Shown: in pieces, positions 18,683 to 27,290 of the stretch
How positions within the stretch are numbered: position 1 is the first letter of the stretch
Layout of the letters: every line of letters begins with the position of its first letter
Source: Dokdonella sp.
Lineage (GTDB): Bacteria; Pseudomonadota; Gammaproteobacteria; Xanthomonadales; Rhodanobacteraceae
DNA length: 64,000 bases
NCBI GenBank assembly: GCA_024707225.1
Contig: JANQAE010000004.1
Coordinates: 793,266 to 857,265 of the forward strand
Direction of reading: 5' to 3'
The notes under the pieces: generated by a model
Database searches by the model: none
Seen by the model: only the letters and a program-made list of their open reading frames with translations
Told to the model about the DNA's origin: nothing
Made by a program: the position numbers and the translations under genes

Positions 18683-19558
18683 TTACGGCGCGATCACGGC
18701 TGTCGCCGCCAGCCAGTCCCCGAACACGCGCAATGCCCGTGTCACCGGCCGCGAGCGCAGATGGGTCAGCCAGTAGCGGCCGGCGTCGACACAGGCCGCG
18801 AACGGCTGCACCAGGCGTCCGCGCGCCAGATCCTGCGCGAACATCCGCACCGGCAGCAGACCCACGCCCGCACCATCGGCCGCGGCATTGGCGATCGCCA
18901 GCGAGGAGTCGAACACCGGGCCGCGCGCCGGCACGGGCGCTGCGCCGGCCGCGGCGAACCAGCGTGCCCATTCGTCGCGGCGGTACGAGCGCAGCAGCGT
19001 CGCGGCGGCCAGATCGCGCGGATCGACCAGCCGATGCGCGAGTGACGGCGCGCATAGCGGCGCCAGGCCGGCATCGGCGATCGCGGTGGCCTCGACGCCG
19101 GGCCAGTCGCCGTCGCCGAAGCGGATCGCGCAGTCCAGGCCCTCGGCCGCGAGGTCCACGCGGTTGTTGTGCGTCAGCACGCGCAGGTCCACCTGCGGAT
19201 GCGCCACCTGGAACTGCGGCAGCCGCGGCAGCAGCCAGCCGTTGGCGAACGTGCCGACGACGCCGACGCTGAGCACCTCGCGCACGTGCCCGCCGCCGAC
19301 GCGGTCGAGCACCGCGGCGATGCGGTCGAACGCCTCGTTGAGCGCCGGATACAGCGCGGCGCCTTCGTCGGTCAGCGCGACGCCGCGCGGCAGACGACGG
19401 AACAGCACGACGCCCAGCCGCGCCTCCAGCGCCTTGATCTGGTGGCTGAGCGCGGCCTGGCTGACGCACAGCTCGACCGCCGCACGCGTGAAGTTGAGAT
19501 GGCGGGCGGACGCCTCGAACGCGCGCAGGGCGTTCAACGGGAGCTGCGGTCGGATCAT
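18683..19558 (-). CDS. LysR-family regulator, AmpR/GcvA type
   Basis: 291 residues. N-terminal winged helix-turn-helix (PLNALRAFEASARHLNFTRAAVELCVSQAALSHQIKALE) with the AmpR/GcvA signature start PLNALRAFE, then a substrate-binding domain. It is divergent from a class A beta-lactamase with 98 bases between the starts, the classical ampR-bla arrangement in which the regulator senses cell-wall fragments and activates the lactamase gene. Function as the regulator of the neighbouring bla is inferred from this arrangement. Confidence 0.88.
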   Translation of the reverse strand: MIRPQLPLNALRAFEASARHLNFTRAAVELCVSQAALSHQIKALEARLGVVLFRRLPRGVALTDEGAALYPALNEAFDRIAAVLDRVGGGHVREVLSVGVVGTFANGWLLPRLPQFQVAHPQVDLRVLTHNNRVDLAAEGLDCAIRFGDGDWPGVEATAIADAGLAPLCAPSLAHRLVDPRDLAAATLLRSYRRDEWARWFAAAGAAPVPARGPVFDSSLAIANAAADGAGVGLLPVRMFAQDLARGRLVQPFAACVDAGRYWLTHLRSRPVTRALRVFGDWLAATAVIAP

Positions 19559-19656
19559 GTCTCGACATTAGCTGCGTGCATGACTGCGATCAAATCTTCG
19601 CGCTGGTGAGCGCTGCCGGTGCGCGAAATACTCGCCGCACGCCACGAGGATCCGCC
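19559..19656. promoter_or_regulatory. Divergent control region between LysR gene and beta-lactamase
   Basis: The 98 bases between the two divergent starts are where an AmpR-type regulator would bind. The stretch near 19562-19595 (ATTAGCTGCGTGCATGACTG and onward) is less GC-rich than its surroundings and could contain the T-N11-A operator and overlapping promoters. No exact boxes could be fixed by eye. Confidence 0.4.
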
Positions 19657-20538
19657 ATGACCGATCGACGCCAGTTCCTGCATCTCCTGGGCGGCAGCGT
19701 GCTGCTCGCCGTTGCCGCGCCGGGCCGCGCCGCGCCTGCCGTTGCGCCGTTCGCACTGCCGCGCGAGCGCCTGGCCGAACTCGAGCGCGCCGCCGGCGGC
19801 CGGCTCGGCGTAGCCGTGCTCGACACGGCCAGCGGCCGGTTCGCCGGCTGGCGCGAGGACGAGCGCTTCGCGATGTGCAGCACGTTCAAATTTCTGTTGA
19901 CGGGCGCGATCCTCGCGCGCGTCGACCGTGGCGAGTTCGACCTGGATCGGCGCGTGCCGATCGGCCGCGACGACCTGATCGCGCATTCACCGGTCACCGA
20001 GCGCCACGTCGGCCCGGCCGGCCTCACGGTCGCCGAGCTGTGCGAGGCGACGATGACGCAGAGCGACAATGCCGCGGCCAATCTGCTGCTGCCGCTGGTC
20101 GGCGGACCGGCCGGCGTGACCGCGACCCTGCGCACCTGGGGCGACGCGACGACGCGGCTGGACCGGCCAGAGCCGCATCTGAACGACGTACCGCCCGGCG
20201 ACGAGCGCGACACGACGACGCCGCGCGCGATGACCGGCCATCTGCGCGATCTGGTGCTCGGCGATACGCTGACGCCCGCGTCGCGCACGCAGCTGACGGA
20301 CTGGCTGATCGCCAACCGCACCGGCGACCGACGCCTGCGAGCCGGTCTGCCGAAGGACTGGCGCGTCGGTGACAAGACCGGCTCGGGTCCCGGCACGACC
20401 AACGACGTCGCCGTGCTCTGGCCGCCCGGTCGCGCGCCGCTGCTGGTCGCGACCTATCTGACCGGATCGCCGCAGGCCGACGAGCGCCGCAGCGCGACGC
20501 TGGCGGCGGTGGCGCGGGAGATCGCCAGCGCTCTTTGA
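19657..20538 (+). CDS. Class A beta-lactamase
   Basis: 293 residues from the ATG at 19657. The N-terminus carries a twin-arginine-like signal (DRRQFLHLLGG, then hydrophobic, ending GRAAP), suggesting Tat export. Active-site elements of class A enzymes are in place: STFK with Ser75 and Lys78, SDN in MTQSDNAAANLL, the omega-loop Glu in RPEPHLND, and KTG in GDKTGSGPG. It should hydrolyse beta-lactam rings in the periplasm. A Cys precedes the catalytic Ser as in several chromosomal xanthomonad and carbapenemase-type enzymes, but the partner Cys after KTG (position 238 in standard numbering) is absent. Probably controlled by the divergent LysR gene. Confidence 0.92.
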   Translation: MTDRRQFLHLLGGSVLLAVAAPGRAAPAVAPFALPRERLAELERAAGGRLGVAVLDTASGRFAGWREDERFAMCSTFKFLLTGAILARVDRGEFDLDRRVPIGRDDLIAHSPVTERHVGPAGLTVAELCEATMTQSDNAAANLLLPLVGGPAGVTATLRTWGDATTRLDRPEPHLNDVPPGDERDTTTPRAMTGHLRDLVLGDTLTPASRTQLTDWLIANRTGDRRLRAGLPKDWRVGDKTGSGPGTTNDVAVLWPPGRAPLLVATYLTGSPQADERRSATLAAVAREIASAL

Positions 20539-20710
20539 GCAACGCGCATCTCGATCCCGGCGATGCTCGGCCGCCCGGCACCCGATACTTCTGGAACCCG
20601 ACGGCAGCCGATAGAATCGGGCCGGCCGGGGGAGTTTTTTTCTCGCAAGCGCTGGCCGTCTCGCAGGCGCGCGGTGCCCTGCGGACTTCTTCTCACGTCC
20701 AGGGAATGTC

Positions 20711-22221
20711 ATGGCAGCGGTTCTCGAGCGACTGTTCGCGCGCGTCACCGTCCCGGCTGTTCGCGTGTCGTTCTCGGTCGCCGCAGGCCTCCTCGTCGCG
20801 CTCTGTTCCGTCGGCGGCCTCGCCGCGGTGGATCCGCAGAGCCGGGAAACCCTTCGCATCCACGCCGGTGTCACGACCGAGCGCGATGTCGAGCTGCGCG
20901 GATCGGAACTGGTGCACGCGCCCTCGTCCGTCGATCAGGTCGTCGCGCCCGGCACCGTCGTGAGGCGGCAGCTGACGCTGACCAATACCGGTTCGGCGCC
21001 CCTTCAATTCGCGCTGCGCGTCCGGAGAGGACCCACTGCCGACGCATCGGCTGTTTCACTCGATGCCGGCGAAGCCTGGGGCATCTACAGTTGGCCGGGC
21101 ATCGCGCAGACGATGTTCGTGCAGTTTCCCGACATCGGCCGTCCGGACTGGTGGGTCGACCGTTTCGTCGTTCCGGATACTTACGTGGCCGGCAGCTTTT
21201 CCGGACCCGACCTCACCTGGTTCTATGCGATCGCCCATCCTGATCGCCTGCGCAGGGTTCACGTCTACGAGATGACCGCGACCGACGTGGGCGTCGCCAC
21301 TCCGCGAGACCCCGGCGCCCGATGGACCAGCTTGGCCTCGGCACCCGACGGATCGCTCTATGCGCTGGCGGTCAGCCAGGCAGGTGCAAGCCGCAGGTCC
21401 ACGCTGTACACGTTGCACACCGGCGACGCCACGGCGACGCCCGTCGGCGACATCCCCGCCGTCGAGCTCGATGGCCTCGCATTCGACGCCGACGGCACTC
21501 TGTATGCCGTAGGCTCCGGTGCGCTGTATACCCTCGACCGGGCGAACGCACGCGCGACGCGCGTGGGACCGGTCGAGGCCTACGAAGGAGCCACCCCCTG
21601 GCAGCCAACCAGGCGTCCGGCCAGTTGTATCGCGTGGCCCAGGCGACCAGCTCTCGCCTGCTGGCACTGGACAAGGCCACCGGCACGGAGACCTATCGCG
21701 GCAGCCTGCCGCGTGACCTGAAGCTGACCGCGCTCTCTTTCGTCAGTGACGGCATCGGCCCCTGGGCGCGTGTCACGCCACGCGCGGGAACGCTGCCCGG
21801 GGGCGCGACCATGACGATCGAACTGGAGCTGGATGCGACGCAGGTCCCGCGCCCCTCGCCGTACGAAGCCTCGCTGAACATCGAAGGCGCGTTCGCCAAT
21901 ACGCCCTCGCCGATCCCGTTGACGATGCGCGTCGGCTGCGCGTCCTGCGGCGGCGCGAGCGGACAGGTCTCCGACGGCACCGATGGCAGACCGGTCGTCG
22001 CCCTGCTGCGTTTCGACGACGGCACCACCTCGCTGCGGACCAGTGGCAATCGCTACGACGTGGATCTGCCCGCCGGGCAGTACACCGTTACCGCCACGGC
22101 GGCAGGCTACGTACCATATGCAGGCACGCTCGCGATCACGGCCGGCGGATCGGCGACCGCGCCCATCGCCCTCGAGCGCGCCGAGCGCCTGTTCTCGAAC
22201 GGCTTCGACGCGCAACCCTGA
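20711..22221 (+). CDS. Secreted protein with propeller-like and Ig-like parts, DGFE-type end, one frame break
   Basis: Signal peptide (SVAAGLLVALCSVGGLAAV), an N-terminal beta-rich part with TLTNTGSAPLQF, a middle part resembling a beta-propeller (ASAPDGSLYALAV, LAFDADGTLYAVGSGALYTLD), and a C-terminal carboxypeptidase-regulatory-like domain (YDVDLPAGQYTVTATAAGYVPYAG). It ends RLFSNGFDAQP, a variant of the DGFE motif. The first frame runs to 21721 but loses sense after the C run at 21594-21598; with six C instead of five the frame joins AANQASGQLYRVAQATSSRL and reads to 22221. Two extracytoplasmic cysteines occur in CASCGG. Function is unknown. Confidence 0.75.
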
Positions 22222-22309
22222 TCGCTTCTCCCATTGAGGCTGAAGGGCGTCGGCCTCGCTTGCCTGCATCGCAGCACACCCACCGGCGGCCCTGCCCGGC
22301 AAAAGCCAC

Positions 22310-22339
22310 CGATCGGGGACCGGCTGGCCCCGAATCGGT
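22310..22339 (+). terminator. Possible hairpin after the secreted protein gene
   Basis: CCGATCGGGG near 22311 can pair with CCCCGAATCGG near 22328 with one bulged base, leaving a short loop. It lies between the stop at 22221 and the next gene at 22435 and has no T run. Weak evidence. Confidence 0.25.
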
Positions 22340-22434
22340 CATGCCTGCCCAGCACGATAGTCGCCGTTCGGGCGCGGCGTCGATGATGCCGAGGCCGCGA
22401 TCAAGCCGGCCCATGACGCATGAGGGAAGAAATC

Positions 22435-24246
22435 ATGTCGATGCCTATCACGCTCGGCCGCGCCGAGTGCCGGTTCATCGTGCTGGTCTCGCTGCTGCAG
22501 GGTCTGGCGTTGTATCTGGTGCAGATCGGCGAGGCGCACGGCTGGTGGCCGTTCTCGCTGCTCGGCGGACGGGTGTGCTGGTACACGCTGGTGCTGGCGG
22601 TGCCGGCCGCGATGACATTGTCGGTGCTACGCCTGCGCGACCGGCGCTTCTGGCAGCACGCGCTCGGCCTGACGGCGCTGCTCGCGCTGCCGGCGAGCTG
22701 GGCCGCCTGGAGCGCCACCGGCGCGCCGGGTCTGGATGCGAGCGAGGTGCTCGGCCCCTATGGCGTCTCGACCGCGCTCGCGGTCTTCCTCGCGCTGCCT
22801 TATCTGCAATGCCGTCTGGCCCACGGTCGCTGGTGCGCACCGTACCCCGAGCTGTTCGGACACCTCTGGCAGAACGGACTGACGCTGGCCGTGGCCGGCC
22901 TCTTTACCGGCATCGGCTGGCTGGTGCTGCATCTGTGGGCGTCGCTGTTCGCATTGATCGACATCACGTTCTTCCGCGAGCTGTTCCGCAGCGATCCGTT
23001 CGAGTACCTCGCCACCGGCGCGATGGCGGGCCTGGGCATCCTGATCGGCCGCACCCAGCACCGGGCGATCCACGTGGCGCGCCAGGTCGTGGTGGCGATC
23101 GCGATCGGCCTGCTGCCGCTGATCGCCTGCGTCGCGGTGCTGTTCGTGGCCAGCCTGCCGTTCACCGGCCTCGATGCGCTGTGGAGCACGCGCTCGGCCA
23201 CCTTCATCCTGATGAGCGTGATCACGGTGAGCGCACTCGGCCTCAATGCGGTCTGGCAGGACGGCACGCAGCCGTCGCCGTATCCAGCCTGGCTGCGTCG
23301 CGTGATCGAGGCCGGTGTGCTGACGCTGCCGGTGTATGGCGCGATCGGTCTCTACGCGCTCGGTCTGCGCATCGGCCAGTACGGCTGGACCAGCGAACGC
23401 GTGTTCGCAGTGACGATCTGCACGATGCTGACGATCGCGGCGTTCGCCTACGCGATCGGCGTGCTGCGGCCGCGCGCGCAGTGGTTCGCGGCATTGCCAC
23501 GCATCAACATTGCGCTGTCACTGCTGACGATCGCGGTGATCGGCGCACTCAACTCGCCCCTGCTCGATCCGCATCGCATCGGCGTCGGCGACCAGCTGCG
23601 TCGCTGGCAGGACGGGCGGACCGATGCCGAGCATCTGGACGTGCGCTATCTGCGTTTCGACAGCGGCCGCCACGGCTACCGGGCCTTGCTGACGCTGCGA
23701 TCCGATCCGCGTGTCGTCGCCGATGCGGCGCTGGCCGGGTCCGTACAGCGCCTGCTCGAGCGGCAGACGGCGCCGGGCGGGTCCGGAGAAGCCGAACGCC
23801 GAGGTGTGCGCGTGACCAGCATCGAGGCGCTCGCGGCGCGCATCCGTCCCGCACGAGGATCCGCGTCGCCCGAGCCGGCCTTGCTGCGTGCACTCATCGG
23901 CGCCCCCGGCGCGGCCGGCGACTGCCTGTTCGCGGACGCGGACTGCATCACGATCGATCGCGACTTCGACGGCGACGGCCGCAACGAAGTGCTGCTGTGC
24001 GATCTGGACACCACGTCGGTCGCGCTCTGCGCGCTGTGGGCGCGTTCCGCGGAGGGACACTGGGCGCAGGCGGCCACGCTGCAGTGGTACGTCGGAGGCG
24101 ATTCGCAGCGCGTCGCGCTGGCGCTGCGCAACGGCGAGGTCGAGGTCAAGCCGCGGCGCTGGCCGGACCTGGTCGTCGACGATCGCATCGTGACACCGAG
24201 CGTGGCGCCTGAACTGCCGCGCGACGCCGCCGCGCGCGAGAACTAG
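22435..24246 (+). CDS. DUF4153-like polytopic membrane protein
   Basis: About 603 residues from the ATG at 22435, chosen over the in-frame ATG at 22420 because GAGGGAAG lies just upstream of 22435. The first ~370 residues hold about ten membrane spans with the layout of DUF4153 proteins. The remaining soluble part contains DAEHLDVRYLRFDSGRHGYRAL and an acidic, calcium-loop-like segment TIDRDFDGDGRNEVLLCDLD similar to FG-GAP loops, flanked by cysteines. Substrate and role are unknown. It stands alone on the plus strand. Confidence 0.75.
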   Translation: MSMPITLGRAECRFIVLVSLLQGLALYLVQIGEAHGWWPFSLLGGRVCWYTLVLAVPAAMTLSVLRLRDRRFWQHALGLTALLALPASWAAWSATGAPGLDASEVLGPYGVSTALAVFLALPYLQCRLAHGRWCAPYPELFGHLWQNGLTLAVAGLFTGIGWLVLHLWASLFALIDITFFRELFRSDPFEYLATGAMAGLGILIGRTQHRAIHVARQVVVAIAIGLLPLIACVAVLFVASLPFTGLDALWSTRSATFILMSVITVSALGLNAVWQDGTQPSPYPAWLRRVIEAGVLTLPVYGAIGLYALGLRIGQYGWTSERVFAVTICTMLTIAAFAYAIGVLRPRAQWFAALPRINIALSLLTIAVIGALNSPLLDPHRIGVGDQLRRWQDGRTDAEHLDVRYLRFDSGRHGYRALLTLRSDPRVVADAALAGSVQRLLERQTAPGGSGEAERRGVRVTSIEALAARIRPARGSASPEPALLRALIGAPGAAGDCLFADADCITIDRDFDGDGRNEVLLCDLDTTSVALCALWARSAEGHWAQAATLQWYVGGDSQRVALALRNGEVEVKPRRWPDLVVDDRIVTPSVAPELPRDAAAREN

Positions 24247-24363
24247 CGCGATCGGAGTGAAGGATCGCGATGCGATCGCGAGGCATCGATGGCGACCGAC
24301 GCACGTCGAACGCCTGTGTATCCATGCGAGGATGGCGGTCCTTCCCGCACCGGAGTCCGCCGC

Positions 24364-25374
24364 ATGCCCGAATCTTCCCTCATCCGTCGCCGTTCGCATC
24401 CGCGCCCCGCCCGCTGGATCGCCGTGCTCGCCGGCCTGCTGCCGCTGACCGGTGCGATCGCGAAGGACACGCGCAGCACGATCGACCTGCCCGGCGATCT
24501 CGCGTTTCCCGAGGCGATCACCTCGACCGCGGACGGCACGCTCTACGTCAGCAGTCTCGGTAACGGCGGCATCTTCCGCGTGCGGCCCGGCGAGACCGCG
24601 GCGACCGAGTGGATCGCACCGGGCAGCTACGGCACGCGCTCGACGTTCGGCGTGCTGGCCGACGAGAAGGCCGGCCTGCTCTGGGTCTGCTCGAACGACA
24701 TCAGCGCGGTGATCGGTCCGCACGTCGCCGGCCGCGAGACCGGCAGCTGGCTCAAGGGCTTCGACCTCAAGACCGGCGAAGGCAAGGTCAGCGCGAAATT
24801 CCCGGGCGAGCGCACGCTGTGCAACGACATCGCGCTCGGTCCGGACGGCGGCGTCTATGCGACCAATACGATGGCGCCGCAGATCCTCAAGCTGTCGGCC
24901 GACCGCAAGACGCTGGCGGTGTGGGCGACCGACCCGCGCTTCGGGCCGAGCGGCCAGGACGCAGGCCTGGACGGCATCGTCTTCGGCGGCGACGGCCACG
25001 TCTACGTCAACACCTACAGCAAGGCCGAACTGTTCCGTGTCGAAGTCAAGGACGGCAAGGCCGGCACCGTCACGCCGATCACGCCGTCACGGCCGCTGGT
25101 GCTGCCGGATACCTTGCGTCTGATCGAAGGCACCACGTTCTGGCTGATCGAGGGCGGCGGCCGGCTCGACCGCATGACGATCGAGGGCGACACCGCGAAG
25201 ATCGAGACGATCAAGGACGGCCTCGCCCTGCCGACCGGCGTCACCCAGGTCGGCAGAACGCAGTTGTGGATCTCCGAAGGCCAGCTCGACCTGATCCTCG
25301 ATCCGGCCAAGCGCGCGAGTACGAAGCCGGCGCTGCCGTTCAAGCTGCATGCGGTGTCGCTCGAGAAGAAGTGA
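24364..25374 (+). CDS. SMP-30/gluconolactonase-like beta-propeller protein, exported
   Basis: 336 residues from the ATG at 24364. A basic N-terminus and hydrophobic stretch (WIAVLAGLLPLTGAIA) form a signal peptide. The body has six-bladed propeller features of the SMP-30/gluconolactonase family: FPEAITSTADGTLYVSSLGNGGIFRV, LCNDIALGPDGGVYATNT, AGLDGIVFGGDGHVYVNTY and LALPTGVTQVGRTQLWISEGQ. In the family, a Glu, an Asn and an Asp coordinate the metal; FPEAI, LCNDIA and GLDGI are at the matching places. The natural substrate is unknown. No operon partners. Confidence 0.82.
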   Translation: MPESSLIRRRSHPRPARWIAVLAGLLPLTGAIAKDTRSTIDLPGDLAFPEAITSTADGTLYVSSLGNGGIFRVRPGETAATEWIAPGSYGTRSTFGVLADEKAGLLWVCSNDISAVIGPHVAGRETGSWLKGFDLKTGEGKVSAKFPGERTLCNDIALGPDGGVYATNTMAPQILKLSADRKTLAVWATDPRFGPSGQDAGLDGIVFGGDGHVYVNTYSKAELFRVEVKDGKAGTVTPITPSRPLVLPDTLRLIEGTTFWLIEGGGRLDRMTIEGDTAKIETIKDGLALPTGVTQVGRTQLWISEGQLDLILDPAKRASTKPALPFKLHAVSLEKK

Positions 25375-25420
25375 TCCCACATGAGGCGAGGGAGTCGGGT
25401 AAGCTCTCCTCGCATCTTGG

Positions 25421-25453
25421 CCGAGGATCGCGCATCGTATGCGCGATCCTCGG
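25421..25453. terminator. Perfect 14-bp inverted repeat downstream of the SMP-30-like gene
   Basis: CCGAGGATCGCGCA at 25421-25434 is the exact reverse complement of 25440-25453, with a 5-base loop TCGTA. It lies 47 bases after the stop at 25374 and could be a terminator or a REP-like element; no T run follows on either strand. Confidence 0.5.
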
Positions 25454-25516
25454 CGATCGCGATGCCTATCCTCCTGTATTGGAACCAGGGCGAAACCCCG
25501 ATCGCCGAGACTTTGA

Positions 25517-25695
25517 CTACACAGCCCAGGCTTCTTCCCAAGCGGGTGTTCCGATCTCGAACAGCACATCGATGCGCCTTGCGGCGTTTAGCTGACGAGG
25601 AGGCCGTGGCTATAGCGGATGCTGCGATCAGACAGCTCGTACGAAAGATTTTCGAGTAGCCGCTCCATGAACGTGCTCAGGTCCGGAGCCACCAT
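25517..25695 (-). CDS. Possible small gene read in two frames (about 59 residues)
   Basis: An ATG at 25695 overlaps the end of the upstream zinc-ribbon gene. It reads MVAPDLSTFMERLLENLSYE and on to YSHGLLVS before a TAA. One base further the sequence continues sensibly as LNAARRIDVLFEIGTPAWEE and ends AWAV with a TAG at 25517-25519. Restoring one C near 25594 would make a single helical protein of about 59 residues. No family recognised; it could be a cytoplasmic accessory of the membrane protein upstream. Reality depends on whether the missing base is a sequencing error. Confidence 0.4.
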
Positions 25696-26033
25696 ACGGC
25701 ACCGCTGAACACGAACAATGCCGCCGCGCCCAGTACGACCAGACAACCCGAGCCACTCGCCGACCCTGTTCTGGGCGCGCGTCGTGCGTCCGGTCGTGCT
25801 GCGCGCGTCTTCAGCCAGGACGCGTGGCAGGCGTTGCAGAAGAGTCGCGACAGGCCGCGCTGCGCCGCTTCGATCGTGCGCGGACTGTGGAGCGCCTGGA
25901 TGCCGCAGCGTGCACAGCGAAAGGCTTTGGAAGCGGGCTCGGACCGGGCTGCTTTTTTCCGACTCACCGTGCGCCATACGAGCAACGCCAGGACCGACGA
26001 CACACCGATCGCAATGAAAAGTTCCGTTTCCAC
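25677..26033 (-). CDS. Small membrane protein with CxxC zinc-ribbon-like pairs
   Basis: 118 residues from a GTG at 26033 preceded by AAGGAG. One N-terminal span (LFIAIGVSSVLALLVW), then a soluble part with CARCG and CNACH pairs 27-30 residues apart, a zinc-ribbon arrangement, and a second span near the C-terminus (SGCLVVLGAAALFVFSGAVWWL). No known family is recognised. The strong ribosome site and the coherent layout support a real gene. Confidence 0.7.
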   Translation of the reverse strand: METELFIAIGVSSVLALLVWRTVSRKKAARSEPASKAFRCARCGIQALHSPRTIEAAQRGLSRLFCNACHASWLKTRAARPDARRAPRTGSASGSGCLVVLGAAALFVFSGAVWWLRT

Positions 26034-26180
26034 GTCAATGTCTCCTTACATTATTCAGTGCGCGTGTCGATCGGCGGATGTCGCACCGGAAAGCCACGCT
26101 GATGTCCTGGCCGCTCCCGTCGTTCGCCGCCGAGAGCTTCATCGCAGGATGGCCTCGCCATCCGGCTAAACGCGATCGTA

Positions 26181-26231
26181 CCGCTTCGCCGCCGAAGCGG
26201 CGCGGCATCGCCGGCAGCTCCGAGCTGCCTT
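26181..26231. terminator. Hairpin cluster downstream of the small membrane protein gene
   Basis: CCGCTTCG (26181-26188) pairs with CGAAGCGG (26193-26200) across CCGC, and GGCAGCTC pairs with GAGCTGCC immediately after, near 26214-26230. They lie just past the stop of the minus-strand gene ending at 26273 and probably end its transcript. No T run. Confidence 0.35.
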
Positions 26232-26272
26232 GCAGCGGCGATCGACGGCGCAAGGCCGCTGCAGCTCCGCGC

Positions 26273-26533
26273 TCAGGAGCGCCCGCGCGCGACCGCCGCG
26301 CGATAGCGCCGCTCCCACCACCACCAGGTCAGCAGGCCGAAGGCGACGCCGCCGGTCGTCCAGAGCAGGGCCGAGATCGCGACGAAGGCGGTCGCCAGCT
26401 TGTCGCGATGCACGAAGAACGTCATCACGACGAACAGCGGCAGTCCGTACATCAGCACGCCGTGGACCAGCACGTAGCGCAACAGGCCCTTCTGCCGCAC
26501 CGACTTCCAGTGTTCGAGATTCTTCGGATGCAT
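26273..26533 (-). CDS. Small two-span membrane protein of unknown function
   Basis: 86 residues beginning MHPKNLEHWKSVRQKGLLRY. Two membrane spans are clear: VLVHGVLMYGLPLFVVMTFFV (about 21-41) and AFVAISALLWTTGGVAFGLLTWWWW (about 49-73), followed by a basic tail. This layout, a helical N-terminus and two spans with a short loop, is common in uncharacterised proteobacterial proteins. It lies 46 bases downstream of the P-loop gene on the same strand and may be cotranscribed with it. Confidence 0.7.
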   Translation of the reverse strand: MHPKNLEHWKSVRQKGLLRYVLVHGVLMYGLPLFVVMTFFVHRDKLATAFVAISALLWTTGGVAFGLLTWWWWERRYRAAVARGRS

Positions 26534-26579
26534 CGCAAGGCTCGGGGCGGGACGGGACGGAACGCATGACCGGATCGTC

Positions 26580-27208
26580 TCAGCCGAGCGCCGCCGTGGG
26601 CAGCGCGGCGACCAGGGCGTCGAAACGATCGAGCGCGTAGCGTAGCGGATCGGGTGCGGCGGCGGGGTCGGCCTCGAACTCGCCGGTATCGGGCCAGTCG
26701 AACTGCACGCGATCGGGGAACACGGATGCGAGCGTCCGGTACCAGGCGATCAGCGGCGCCTGCAGGCGCAGATGCAGTTCGAAGTGGCGGCGCGTCCGGG
26801 TCGGGTCGCCGTCGCGCTGGCGGCGCGCCTGATCGGCGTCGATCGCGCGCACGCAGTAACGACCGGCGAAGCCGAGCCGCTGCGCGGCGATCTGCTCGCG
26901 CGTGGCGGTGCATTCGGCGCGCCACTGCGCCTCGGTCGCGGCGCCGATCCGCCACAGCGTCCAGACGTAGTGCAGCTTCAGCGGATCGGTATCGCAGACC
27001 GCGCAGCCGCTCGCGCTTTCGAGCGCGAGCGCCACCTGCCAGCGCCGTGCGTTCGCCGCGCCCAGAAGCGTGCGGCCGCGCGCGGATCGGCCGCGCGGTC
27101 CGGCGCGCTGCCGACCGGTCCGGTTTCCGGCACGCAGCGGCCGGCGGCGTGACGCCGGCACCAGCTGGTCTTGCCGGCGGCGCTGATGCCTTCGATCACC
27201 ACGATCAT
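26580..27208 (-). CDS. P-loop kinase-like protein, one frame break
   Basis: The N-terminus MIVVIEGISAAGKTSWCRRH carries a Walker A motif (GISAAGKTS, residues 7-15) as in small nucleoside or antibiotic kinases. After about 50 residues the sense moves to another frame: RRWQVALALESASGCAVCDTDPLKLHYVWTLWRIG, then EQIAAQRLGFAGRYCVRAID and a C-terminal helical part to 26580. Four G instead of three at 27061-27063 (minus strand) would restore RFWGAANARRWQ. The CDTDPLKLH stretch could be the Walker B/acceptor region. Substrate unknown. Total about 209 residues. Confidence 0.7.
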
Positions 27209-27290
27209 CGCGAGAGGGTGCGGCCGCCTGCGGACCGATCGCGCGGTCGCGCCGCGGCGCGCTTGGCGATCGGCGTCGCGCCGGCCGCCG

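Noticed and set aside
23518..24999. A 493-codon minus-strand open frame
   Set aside because: Antisense to the DUF4153-like and SMP-30-like genes; low-complexity and without motifs.
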